From Paenochrobactrum glaciei (lineage in GTDB: Bacteria; Pseudomonadota; Alphaproteobacteria; Rhizobiales; Rhizobiaceae), in contig NZ_BAAADE010000006.1 of assembly GCF_039522165.1 (NCBI RefSeq), forward strand, positions 1 to 64,000: DNA of 64,000 nucleotides. Direction: 5' to 3'. The position numbers and the translations under genes are program-made. Of the stretch, positions 44,816 through 52,894 are shown piece after piece; within the stretch, counting starts at the first letter, position 1, and each line of letters begins with the position of its first letter. Under the pieces are notes generated by a model, which did no database searches, was not told the DNA's origin, and saw only the letters and a list, made by a program, of their open reading frames with translations.

Positions 44816-45432
44816 TACTTGATGTCCACAGACGAAATGAGTTGAAAATGCCTGTTACTTTATTGCCGCCCGCCGGAATGAGCGAAAAAGAAGAAGATAA
44901 TTTCTCCATGATCGTGCCGGTTTTTGAAAAAACAGGTGCGCAGAATGCAACGCTTTATATCGGCAATCAGGTGACTGCCAATGATGCTGCGCTGCTTTTA
45001 CAAGAAAATATCACCTCGACTATGAATGTGGCGGTCAATGTTTATCTGACACCATTACAGCTGGCCGACGGCACCCATATCCGCCGCACACAAGTGGGCT
45101 TGATTGATGGTCACGGTAATTCGCTCACCCATCTGCTGGCCGCTGTTTTTGCCCTTGATGGTATTTTAAATCAGGAAAGCCCCGGCAAACCGCATTATCC
45201 GACGCATAAATATGGCAATGTGCTGGTGCATTGTCGCGGCGGTCGCTCTCGCTCACTCACCGTATTGGCGATATATCTTTTCTGGCGCCATCGCGATCAA
45301 TTTCAAGATGTTGCAACAGCCATCCAGCATATTCGCGATTTGCGCCAAATGGATAACCAGTATCCCCTAGCCGGCATGATTAAACTTGCTGAAGAAGCAG
45401 GCCAGTTTTTGGCAACACAATTTCCAGCTTAA
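44812..45432 (+). CDS. Dual-specificity-type protein phosphatase
   Basis: A 206-residue protein with the cysteine-phosphatase P-loop HCRGGRSRS (nucleophile Cys141, Arg147; CX5R intact). Helical extensions follow. There is no signal peptide. It is the last gene of the transporter operon, joined to the hydrolase by ATGA. The general acid aspartate is not certain by eye. It may dephosphorylate a small phosphorylated metabolite rather than a protein, given the context. An in-frame ATG at 44848 is an alternative start but lacks a ribosome site. Confidence 0.83.
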   Translation: MILDVHRRNELKMPVTLLPPAGMSEKEEDNFSMIVPVFEKTGAQNATLYIGNQVTANDAALLLQENITSTMNVAVNVYLTPLQLADGTHIRRTQVGLIDGHGNSLTHLLAAVFALDGILNQESPGKPHYPTHKYGNVLVHCRGGRSRSLTVLAIYLFWRHRDQFQDVATAIQHIRDLRQMDNQYPLAGMIKLAEEAGQFLATQFPA

Positions 45433-45435
45433 ACA

Positions 45436-45465
45436 AAAAGCCCCCGCACCAAACGGGGGCTTTTT
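45436..45465. terminator. Bidirectional terminator after the transporter/phosphatase operon
   Basis: The perfect 11-bp stem AAAAGCCCCCG/CGGGGGCTTTT (45436-45446 with 45454-45464) has a 7-nt loop and A/T runs on both sides. It lies between the convergent phosphatase and hydantoinase-like genes. Confidence 0.93.
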
Positions 45466-45477
45466 AATTTCGGCTTC

Positions 45478-47013
45478 TTACAATGTAATATTGCCAACCA
45501 CTTTAACGCGTACGCGACGGGCATCACCCGGCAAATAAGCAATCGGAATGTCTTCCGTATCCAGCAGATCGATGCTGTCGGGTGCAGCCCCTGCTTCAAT
45601 CGCACGATCACGCGCCATTTTTTCTGCGGCAGCCAGCGCTTCCTCACGGCTAAGGCCAGAGAAAACCTGATCCACTTCGCCGGAAACCTGCGCCATCGCC
45701 GCGCCAAGCGCATTGGCAATGCCTGCATGCTCAACATTCAGCACTTCACTCACACCCTTGATCTTTTCAGGGATCAGGAATGCACCACCACCAACGGCAA
45801 TCACATTGACATTTTCAGCAGAGGTTTTCATGCGGTCGACATTGTCTTCAACCATCGTGTTGATACGCTTCAATGTCGTTTGAACAAAACTCTGATCAAG
45901 ATGCTTGACGCGGTCACGATCACCAATTTCCACCAGACCCGCAGCAACAGCGATATCGGTAGCAGTCAGCACATCACCACCAAAGACCAAGGCTTTTTCA
46001 GTGATACGATAACCAACACTGCGCGGGCCCACCTGTCCGGTTTCCGTATTAATGATAGTGCCGCCGCCCAAAGCAAACGGCAGCAAATCCGGCATACGGA
46101 AAAGTGTGCGCACACCGCCAACTTCCACCACATTATTGGCTTCACGCGGGAAACCGTTAATCAGGCAGCCAACATCGGACGTCGTACCGCCCACATCAAT
46201 CACCATGGCTTCTTTCAAGCCGGTGAGGAATGCCGCGCCACGCATGGAGTTGGTCGGGCCGGACGCAAAGCTATAAACCGGATTGGCCGCGGCCACTTCC
46301 GCCAAAACAACGGTGCCGTCATTCTGGGTCAGATAAAATGGTGCCGAAATACCGGCTTCGACCAACGCTTTGCCAAATGAGTCAACCGTGCGCTGGCCAA
46401 GGCCTTGCAAAGCTGCATTCAGCAATGTCACGTTTTCACGTTCCAGAAGGCCGATGCGGCCAAGCGTGTTGGAGCAGGTAACGCGCACATCAGGAATGAT
46501 AGAGCGGACGATTTCCGCAGCTTCATCTTCACATTCTGTGGTTAAAGGTGAGAAAAGTGCCGTAATACCAACCGATGTAATACCCGCATCGCGGATTTTT
46601 TTCGCAGCCTCGCGAATGGCATTTTTATCCAACGGCACGAGCGGACGGCCATCATATTCATGACCACCTTCAACCATGAAGGATAAAGGATTAACTTCAT
46701 CGCGCAGTTCTTCTGGCCAGTCGACCATCGGCGGCAAAGAAGCACCGGCAGGCATGGCGATACGAATGGCAGCAACGCGCTCCAAACGGCTGCGTTCAAC
46801 AACCGCATTGGTAAAATGCGTGGTGCCGATCATCACGGCATCAACAGGTTTTGCATCTGTCGGCTGGTCTGCCATCACTTTATTGATCGCATTGACCACA
46901 CCATGCATCACATCTGCAGTGGTTGGAAATTTGATGGTGGAGATAACTTTATCACCATCGATGAGAACAGCATCCGTATTGGTGCCGCCAACGTCAATAC
47001 CTATACGCTTCAT
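45478..47013 (-). CDS. Hydantoinase/oxoprolinase-family protein (HyuA-like)
   Basis: A 511-residue protein of the hydantoinase A/oxoprolinase family. The ASKHA nucleotide-binding fold opens with RIGIDVGGTNTDAVLIDG and has a second phosphate loop at VIDVGGTTSDVG. Members hydrolyse cyclic amides such as hydantoins or 5-oxoproline with ATP. It lacks the long C-terminal part of eukaryotic oxoprolinase; a partner subunit is needed in many members. It overlaps the DUF917 gene by 4 nt, a known pairing. It is divergent from the AroM-LuxR fusion gene. Substrate unknown. Confidence 0.87.
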   Translation of the reverse strand: MKRIGIDVGGTNTDAVLIDGDKVISTIKFPTTADVMHGVVNAINKVMADQPTDAKPVDAVMIGTTHFTNAVVERSRLERVAAIRIAMPAGASLPPMVDWPEELRDEVNPLSFMVEGGHEYDGRPLVPLDKNAIREAAKKIRDAGITSVGITALFSPLTTECEDEAAEIVRSIIPDVRVTCSNTLGRIGLLERENVTLLNAALQGLGQRTVDSFGKALVEAGISAPFYLTQNDGTVVLAEVAAANPVYSFASGPTNSMRGAAFLTGLKEAMVIDVGGTTSDVGCLINGFPREANNVVEVGGVRTLFRMPDLLPFALGGGTIINTETGQVGPRSVGYRITEKALVFGGDVLTATDIAVAAGLVEIGDRDRVKHLDQSFVQTTLKRINTMVEDNVDRMKTSAENVNVIAVGGGAFLIPEKIKGVSEVLNVEHAGIANALGAAMAQVSGEVDQVFSGLSREEALAAAEKMARDRAIEAGAAPDSIDLLDTEDIPIAYLPGDARRVRVKVVGNITL

Positions 47014-48089
47014 GATCCAAATACCGATTTAAAGTCAATGTCATAGCCAAATGCACGCGGGCCTACATGTTCCAAGCCCTTAGGCGTGCATAAAACATCA
47101 GGTGCAGGCAGCGCAATGGCTGTAACGCGCTGGCCATAACGCACTGTTTCTGTGCCGATTGCTTCACCCGAAACAGTGTCGAGCAGGCAAATCAAATCCG
47201 GTGTCATTGCGATTGGCTGATTGTCACGGAAGGCAACCGCCCATTCATTCTGGAAGCTCAATTCAAAGATGGAGTCTTTGTCATTATCCAGACCTTCGAT
47301 TTTGGCTGAACCGCGCAAGAAACCACCGGTGGTGGTGCGATCCACATCGCAAACCTTGCCCTTAAACAGCATCTTGCCGCCTTCATGCGCAAGCACTGCC
47401 GCCACCGGATCTTCGTGTTTTGCACGAGCGTCTGCCACAACACGTCCCAAAGCCACAGCCTTGGTCACAGTGTTAAGCACACCCCAGTCTTTCACTTCAC
47501 CGCCTGTGCGCGGAGCCTTACAGGTTGCGGATGTCGAGCCAACTTCGGTGCAGATTTTACGCGAAATACGTTCCATCCACTTCCATGATGCCGCTTTGGC
47601 AACAATGGCTTCATTATCACGGCAATCAACCAATGTCAGCGGATACATCGACAAATCACCGATAGCAAAACTGGTCATCTGTGCTTCCGGATAGGCGCGT
47701 CCCATCGCATCGGCATCCACCACAGGAATATCAAGATGGGCTGCCGCCAAGAAAGGCGACAAGGCGTTACCGCCACCAATTTCAACGCTCATCACAGCGC
47801 GGAATTTGCGACCGGTATAATCTTCCATCAAACGCATGGCGCGTGCCAGATGTGCCGGATCAACCAGACGTTCCTGACCAACCAGAGGCGCACCCATTTT
47901 GGAAACAACCGCCACGGCATCATTATCATCAAGGGCCGCCGGATCAATCAGCTTGCAGCGCTTACCCTCTTTATAAAGTTTTTTGAGGTTAAGCTGTGCC
48001 AAATAAGGGCTGCCGCCGCCACCAGTTCCCAAGATCCACGCGCCGGTTGCCAGCGGATCAATTTCTGTTTCGTCAAAATCACGGATCAT
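47010..48089 (-). CDS. DUF917 family protein (thiohydantoin desulfurase-like)
   Basis: A 359-residue DUF917 protein with the glycine-rich start GAWILGTGGGGSPYLAQLNL. The fold is like that of S-methylthiohydantoin desulfurase in families paired with hydantoinases. It begins with an ATG preceded by GGAGGG and overlaps the hydantoinase-like gene by ATGA. The pair probably processes a cyclic amide imported by the peptide-type transporter encoded downstream on the other strand. The palindrome at 48142-48161 lies 53 bp upstream of its start. Confidence 0.85.
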   Translation of the reverse strand: MIRDFDETEIDPLATGAWILGTGGGGSPYLAQLNLKKLYKEGKRCKLIDPAALDDNDAVAVVSKMGAPLVGQERLVDPAHLARAMRLMEDYTGRKFRAVMSVEIGGGNALSPFLAAAHLDIPVVDADAMGRAYPEAQMTSFAIGDLSMYPLTLVDCRDNEAIVAKAASWKWMERISRKICTEVGSTSATCKAPRTGGEVKDWGVLNTVTKAVALGRVVADARAKHEDPVAAVLAHEGGKMLFKGKVCDVDRTTTGGFLRGSAKIEGLDNDKDSIFELSFQNEWAVAFRDNQPIAMTPDLICLLDTVSGEAIGTETVRYGQRVTAIALPAPDVLCTPKGLEHVGPRAFGYDIDFKSVFGS

Positions 48090-48141
48090 GCTTCCCTCCG
48101 AAAAATATATTTAACACTAGCCTTCGAAGATAATGCGTGCC

Positions 48142-48161
48142 TATAGGGAACCGCCCCTATA
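48142..48161. promoter_or_regulatory. Putative operator copy 1 (TATAGGG-N6-CCCTATA)
   Basis: A perfect 7-bp inverted repeat with a 6-nt centre (AACCGC). It sits in the divergent region between the DUF917 and AroM-LuxR fusion genes, ending 68 bp before the fusion gene's GTG. The same arms and spacer length recur at 49274-49293. A 20-bp dyad suits a LuxR-type HTH dimer. Confidence 0.65.
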
Positions 48162-48229
48162 AGGGTGTAGAATTGATCAAGAATCGAGGATGATCCGTAA
48201 AGGAATCGGGAGTTTGAGGAGAATATCTG

Positions 48230-49177
48230 GTGCCATCCGTTAAAAACGGCTCCGATAAACCGGCTGAGAAAATGCTGCGCCGTATTATGTTTGTCAGCGT
48301 TGGCCAATCGCCACGTGAAGACCTGATAGAAGAGATGATGCAGAACCTTGATGTTCCGGTGGAAACACTGGAAATCGGTGCATTGGACAATCTGTCAGAC
48401 GCAGAAATTGCCGCATTTGCCGTTAAGGATGATGAAGCCAGCATAGTCACACGACTTGCTGACGGCTCCAATATTGTGCTTTCCAAATCAGCAATCAGTG
48501 AAAGAATGGCAAAGATCGTCGCCGAATTCCGCCCCGGTGAATATGATCTGGTTGCGATTTTATCAACCGGCCTTTTCCGCGATTTTGACAGCAATTGCCC
48601 GACCGTTAATTCCCAGCGCGCCATAGAATCCGCGATTATTTCGCTGGCGGCACAAGGTTCAACCGTCGGCATTATCATGCCATTGGAGCGCCAGCTGCAG
48701 GAGTTCGATATTCCGGCTCTGGTTGATTATAAAATTGTAGCAAGCCATGCCCGCGACAATGATCGCAGCCAATTGGCAGCAGCGCTTATTGATCTGGCAG
48801 AAACAGATATTATTGTTTTAAATTCAGTGGCTTATACAGAGGCTGATCGTGCAGTTGTAGCGCGTGCCAGCGGTAAGCCAGTAATTTTGGCGCGCCGCAT
48901 TGTCTCCAGTGCCATCAGGCTTTTGCTTTATCAAGCACAGACAATTGTGCTGCCCGGTGTCACGCCAGAATTTTCCGAAAAACTTGCCCGCCTTACCCCT
49001 CGTGAACGACAGGTTATGTCACTTGTGGCCGAAGGGCTTTCCAATAAAGCAATTGCACGCCAATTGGATATCAGCCCGAAGACCGTGGAAATCCACCGTT
49101 CCAATGTTTTAAGCAAAATGGAAGTCTCCTCTTCCAATGCGCTTATCCGCTTGGTGATCACATCCGGCCACACTTAA
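48230..49177 (+). CDS. AroM-domain transcription factor with LuxR-type HTH
   Basis: A 315-residue protein. Residues about 15-235 match the AroM family (FVSVGQSPREDLIEEMM, GIIMPLERQLQEFDIPA, ILARRIVSSAIRLLL). Residues about 250-310 are a LuxR-type DNA-binding domain (LTPRERQVMSLVAEGLSNKAIARQLDISPKTVEIHRSNVLSKM). AroM function is unknown; here it may act as a ligand sensor. It starts with GTG, and GAGGAG lies 8 nt upstream. It is divergent from the DUF917/hydantoinase operon and next to an AroM/peptide-transporter operon, both flanked by the same palindrome, so it is their likely regulator. Confidence 0.85.
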   Translation: MPSVKNGSDKPAEKMLRRIMFVSVGQSPREDLIEEMMQNLDVPVETLEIGALDNLSDAEIAAFAVKDDEASIVTRLADGSNIVLSKSAISERMAKIVAEFRPGEYDLVAILSTGLFRDFDSNCPTVNSQRAIESAIISLAAQGSTVGIIMPLERQLQEFDIPALVDYKIVASHARDNDRSQLAAALIDLAETDIIVLNSVAYTEADRAVVARASGKPVILARRIVSSAIRLLLYQAQTIVLPGVTPEFSEKLARLTPRERQVMSLVAEGLSNKAIARQLDISPKTVEIHRSNVLSKMEVSSSNALIRLVITSGHT

Positions 49178-49273
49178 AACCCACCTCTTTTACTGTCGCT
49201 CCTGCTGATTTTGCCGTGCCGCTGATTCTTTTTCAAAAACTGCGCTGCGCAATTTTCTGCATAAAAAACTCCA

Positions 49274-49293
49274 TATAGGGGAATAACCCTATA
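49274..49293. promoter_or_regulatory. Putative operator copy 2 (TATAGGG-N6-CCCTATA)
   Basis: Identical arms to the site at 48142-48161 with another 6-nt centre (GAATAA). It ends 67 bp before the ATG of the stand-alone AroM gene, against 68 bp for copy 1 and its gene. It probably governs the AroM/ABC-transporter operon. Confidence 0.65.
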
Positions 49294-49360
49294 GAGAAAT
49301 GATCTCCCCACGCATTACTCTTGCTTATTCAGGGATGGGCAGTGAATGGGTGAGGATATT

Positions 49361-50038
49361 ATGGCGAAAGCTTTTCGTATTGCTTTTGTAACAATCGGGC
49401 AAACGCCACGCATTGATATTGTGCCGGAAATGATGGCCGATATTACTGCCGGATTAAAAGACACAGAAGTTACTTGTCAGGAATTTGGCGTGCTGGACGG
49501 TTTGAATGATGCGGAACTAACCGCTCTTCATGCTCAGGACGGCGAACATTCTTTTGCCACCCGCCTTAAAAGCGGCAATGAAATTGTCACATCCAAAAAA
49601 CTAACCGAAGAGCGCCTTAACCTGATCCTGCAAACAATCGACAATCAGGGTTTCAACCTGATTGTGCTGCTTTGCACCGGCACGCATATCACGCCTTTGA
49701 AAAACACCCTCGTTGTTGAAGCGCAGCGCATTGTGGATGCAACTGTTAACGCACTCACCGATGACGGCACGTTGGGCGTTATTCTGCCGCTTGAGCGCCA
49801 GATTGATGATTTCCACGAGCGCCATATTTTCTCCGGCAAAACCAAGCTGGTTGCCGCCTCGCCCTATGCCGGTGGCGACATCGAAAAGAAAGCCGCCGAG
49901 CTCAGCGATTGCAGTTTCGTCATCATGCATTGCATGGGCTATTCCGGCGAAATGCTGGAACGCGCCCGCACAACGTGCAAAGCGCCTGTTTTATTATCCC
50001 GCCGCATTGTCTCCGGTGTCATCCGCCAGATGATCTGA
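49361..50038 (+). CDS. AroM family protein
   Basis: A 225-residue soluble AroM protein (FRIAFVTIGQTPRIDIVPEMM; LGVILPLERQIDDFHE; LLSRRIVSGVIRQMI). It is clearly homologous to the N-terminal part of the neighbouring AroM-LuxR fusion but lacks the HTH. The ATG at 49361 is preferred because GAGGA lies 5 nt upstream; a second in-frame ATG lies 15 nt earlier. It starts the operon with the peptide-type ABC transporter and may be an Asp/Glu racemase-like enzyme by fold resemblance. No function is proven. Confidence 0.83.
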   Translation: MAKAFRIAFVTIGQTPRIDIVPEMMADITAGLKDTEVTCQEFGVLDGLNDAELTALHAQDGEHSFATRLKSGNEIVTSKKLTEERLNLILQTIDNQGFNLIVLLCTGTHITPLKNTLVVEAQRIVDATVNALTDDGTLGVILPLERQIDDFHERHIFSGKTKLVAASPYAGGDIEKKAAELSDCSFVIMHCMGYSGEMLERARTTCKAPVLLSRRIVSGVIRQMI

Positions 50039-50088
50039 GCATTGCCTGTTTCGTTGCTTTTAAAATCATGAATAAAAGGGGAGTTCTG

Positions 50089-51678
50089 ATGTTAGGAAAA
50101 CTGATCCGATCTACGGTTTTTGCGGGGCTTTTAGCCTCTACTGCTATGCTGACACCGGCAGGCGCTTTTGAACGTACCGAAGATGGCAACATCATCGTTT
50201 TTGCCGGCCGACAGGCTATTCCGGTGCTTGATCCGCATGTGCGTTATGACTGGTCAACCCGCATGGTGCAGCAGGGTTTCTACGACGCGCTTTTGAAATA
50301 TGAAGGCGACCCGGCGGAGATTAAACCATGGCTTGCCAAAAGCTGGGATGTCAGTGAAGACGGCAAAACATGGACATTCCACCTCGCCGATAATGCAAAA
50401 TTCCATAATGGTGATCCGGTTGACGCGGAAGCTGTGCGCTATTCATTCGAGCGCGGCTTAAAACTCAACAAGGGCATCGCATGGATGCTGAAAGATTTTC
50501 TGAAACCGGAAGGCATCACTGTCGTTGATGCCCATACAGTGAAATTTGAACTTGATGCGCCTTATGCGCCATTCATTTCCTTCCTGCCATGGTGGTATAT
50601 TGTCAATCCAAATCAGGTGAAAGCCAATGAAGTGGATGGCGATTACGGCCAGAAATGGCTGACCGATAATGAAGCCGGTTCCGGCCCCTTCACGATGGAT
50701 CGCTGGGAGCCGAATGTTCTTTATTCACTGAAGGCAAACGCTGATTACTGGCGTGGCTGGCCGCAGGGTGAAAACCGTCCTGCTGGTGTAATCTACAAGA
50801 TCATCCGTGAACCTGCCGCACAAAAAGCAGCATTGCAGCGCGGTGAAGTGGATATTGCCGAAGGTCTGACCTCCGACGATTATGTTCAGGTGGCGCGTAT
50901 TCCGAATATTACTATTCAGAACCACAAAGGCATGACCACTTTCGGCATTAAGTTCAACACGCAGAAAGGCCCAACCGCCGATATTAACCTGCGTAAGGCC
51001 ATTGCTTATGCGATGGATTATGATGCACTGGTGCAGATTTATAATGGCGATGCCTCGCTTGAAACTAGCCCGCTGCCGGATGCTATGAAAGGCCATATCA
51101 CCGTTGAAGGCATGCCGCGCCATGACATGGCAAAGGCCAAAGAATATCTGGCAAAATCTGCCTATCCGGATGGTGGCATCACCCTGCCTTATGTGCATGT
51201 GGCCGGTCTTGAAGAAGCCCGCCGCATTGGTTTGGTCTTGATGGAGAACCTCAAAGAGCTCAACATCAATGTCGAGATCCAGCCGGAACAATGGCCGAAT
51301 ATGGTGGCCAATGGTGCAAAGGTAGAAACAGCGCCGGCAATGACCTCTGTTTACACGACACCAATTTCCACCGATCCGGATGCCGTCGCCTATCAATATC
51401 ACCCAAATAGCTGGGGTCAGTATTACGCGATGTCATTCTATGACAATCCGGATGTGGCAAAGAAGATTGATCAGGCACGCGCCAGCACCAGCTGGGATGA
51501 ACGCGCCAAGCTTTATGCTGAAGTGCAAACCCAGATCGTAGCAGACCAGCCGGAAGTGTTTGGTATGCTGCAAAATCGTCGCTGGGCACATCAGAGCTAT
51601 TTGCAGGACTTCAAGTTTAGCCCTGTGCATTTTACCGGTGAAGTTGACCTTTATCCTTTGTGGATCAAAGAACAATAA
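50089..51678 (+). CDS. Peptide-type ABC transporter substrate-binding protein
   Basis: A 529-residue class C (DppA/OppA) binding protein. The signal peptide MLGKLIRSTVFAGLLASTAML is cleaved near AGA. The mature part begins FERTEDGNIIVFAGRQAIPVLDP and contains WDVSEDGKTWTFHLADNAKFHNGDPV, the family signature. The ATG at 50089 is chosen: AGGGGAG precedes it and it begins the signal peptide. It lies 50 bp after AroM. In context the substrate may be a cyclic or modified dipeptide rather than a free peptide. Confidence 0.9.
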   Translation: MLGKLIRSTVFAGLLASTAMLTPAGAFERTEDGNIIVFAGRQAIPVLDPHVRYDWSTRMVQQGFYDALLKYEGDPAEIKPWLAKSWDVSEDGKTWTFHLADNAKFHNGDPVDAEAVRYSFERGLKLNKGIAWMLKDFLKPEGITVVDAHTVKFELDAPYAPFISFLPWWYIVNPNQVKANEVDGDYGQKWLTDNEAGSGPFTMDRWEPNVLYSLKANADYWRGWPQGENRPAGVIYKIIREPAAQKAALQRGEVDIAEGLTSDDYVQVARIPNITIQNHKGMTTFGIKFNTQKGPTADINLRKAIAYAMDYDALVQIYNGDASLETSPLPDAMKGHITVEGMPRHDMAKAKEYLAKSAYPDGGITLPYVHVAGLEEARRIGLVLMENLKELNINVEIQPEQWPNMVANGAKVETAPAMTSVYTTPISTDPDAVAYQYHPNSWGQYYAMSFYDNPDVAKKIDQARASTSWDERAKLYAEVQTQIVADQPEVFGMLQNRRWAHQSYLQDFKFSPVHFTGEVDLYPLWIKEQ

Positions 51679-51740
51679 AACCGGTCAAAGCTGATGCATA
51701 AAGGCTGTGACCGTCCCCATCGGCTGCAGCCGCATCGGTC

Positions 51741-51785
51741 TTATTTTCATGGTGAGGCAGGCTGAATGCTTCACCATGAAAATAA
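51741..51785. other. Long intercistronic hairpin between binding-protein and permease genes
   Basis: The arms 51741-51759 and 51767-51785 pair over 19 bp with a single G-T wobble, around a 7-nt loop. No T-run follows, so classical termination is unlikely. An imperfect GC-rich hairpin with a CGGCTGCAGCCG core lies just upstream (51721-51732). Such structures often protect the 3' end of binding-protein mRNA and raise its level over the permease genes. Confidence 0.7.
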
Positions 51786-51886
51786 ATAAAAACAATATGT
51801 TAAGTTAAAGATCGTGTGTAATTTTACTACACGCGCGCGACGGTATCGACAGTTTACTGTTTGTTGCCGGTCAACCGGGAAATGCC

Positions 51887-52894
51887 ATGTTATCATTTAC
51901 CTTACGAAAAATAATGACACTGATATTCACGATGATAGGTGTGGCAGCGCTCACTTTTGTCATCACGAATATTGCCCCCGGTGATCCTGCACGTCTTGTT
52001 GCCGGCCCCAATGCCACGGAAGATATGGTGGAAACCATCCGTGTGGAATACGGCCTTGATAAACCGGTGACCGAGCAATTTGTCGTCTATATGGGCGGTT
52101 TGATGAAAGGTGATCTCGGTCAGTCTATCGTCACCACACGTCCCGTTATGGATGAACTGCTGCGCTATGCACCGGCAACTCTAGAACTTGTTCTTGTAGC
52201 GATGATGTTTGGTGTGCTGATTGGCGTGCCATTTGGGATTTTATCCGCCGTCTATAAAGACGGGCCGCTTGATCATATCACCCGTATTTTTTCCATTTCC
52301 GGCGTGGCCTTGCCTGCCTTCTGGTTTGGTATTTTGTTGCAGCTTCTCTTTGCCGTTGATTTAGGCTGGTTGCCGGTCTCAGGGCAATTGCCGCTTGTCA
52401 CCCGCCCGCCTGAAGCAATTACCGGCATGTTGCTGGTCGATAGTTTGTTGGCCGGTCAGTTTGCAACATTTGGTGTGGCGCTCAAACATATTTTGCTGCC
52501 TGCCTTTGTGCTGTCCTTCCCATGTCTTGCCTCGATCCTGCGTGTCAATCGTGCAGAAATGGTGGAAGTGCTGCAATCTGATTATATCGTTGCTGCGCGC
52601 GCACATGGCATTTCATCAAAGCGTATCATCGCTATCTACGCGCTTAAAAACGCACTCCTGCCAACCCTTGCCATGATCGGTTTGCGCTTTGGCTGGATGC
52701 TTGGTTCAACCGTTCTGGTTGAAACCGTTTTCGACTGGCCGGGCATTGGTCTTTATGCGGTTTCTTCCGCTCTCGCATCCGATTTCAAGCCGGTTGTCGG
52801 TGTCACCCTGATTATCGCTTTCTTCTTCGTAGTAGCGAACACCCTTGTTGATCTGGCTTACGCATGGATCGATCCACGTTTGAGGAAAGCATGA
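51887..52894 (+). CDS. Peptide-type ABC permease (DppB-like)
   Basis: A 335-residue permease with about six membrane segments. The N-terminal motif TFVITNIAPGDPARLVAGPNAT is typical of DppB. The EAA loop lies near VLQSDYIVAARAHGISSKRIIAIYALKNALLPTLA. It overlaps the next permease gene by ATGA. A 208-bp gap with hairpins separates it from the binding-protein gene. Confidence 0.9.
   Translation: MLSFTLRKIMTLIFTMIGVAALTFVITNIAPGDPARLVAGPNATEDMVETIRVEYGLDKPVTEQFVVYMGGLMKGDLGQSIVTTRPVMDELLRYAPATLELVLVAMMFGVLIGVPFGILSAVYKDGPLDHITRIFSISGVALPAFWFGILLQLLFAVDLGWLPVSGQLPLVTRPPEAITGMLLVDSLLAGQFATFGVALKHILLPAFVLSFPCLASILRVNRAEMVEVLQSDYIVAARAHGISSKRIIAIYALKNALLPTLAMIGLRFGWMLGSTVLVETVFDWPGIGLYAVSSALASDFKPVVGVTLIIAFFFVVANTLVDLAYAWIDPRLRKA

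Noticed and set aside
45727..46380. 217-codon plus-strand frame opposite the hydantoinase-like gene
   Set aside because: Antisense shadow of a conserved gene with intact motifs on the other strand.
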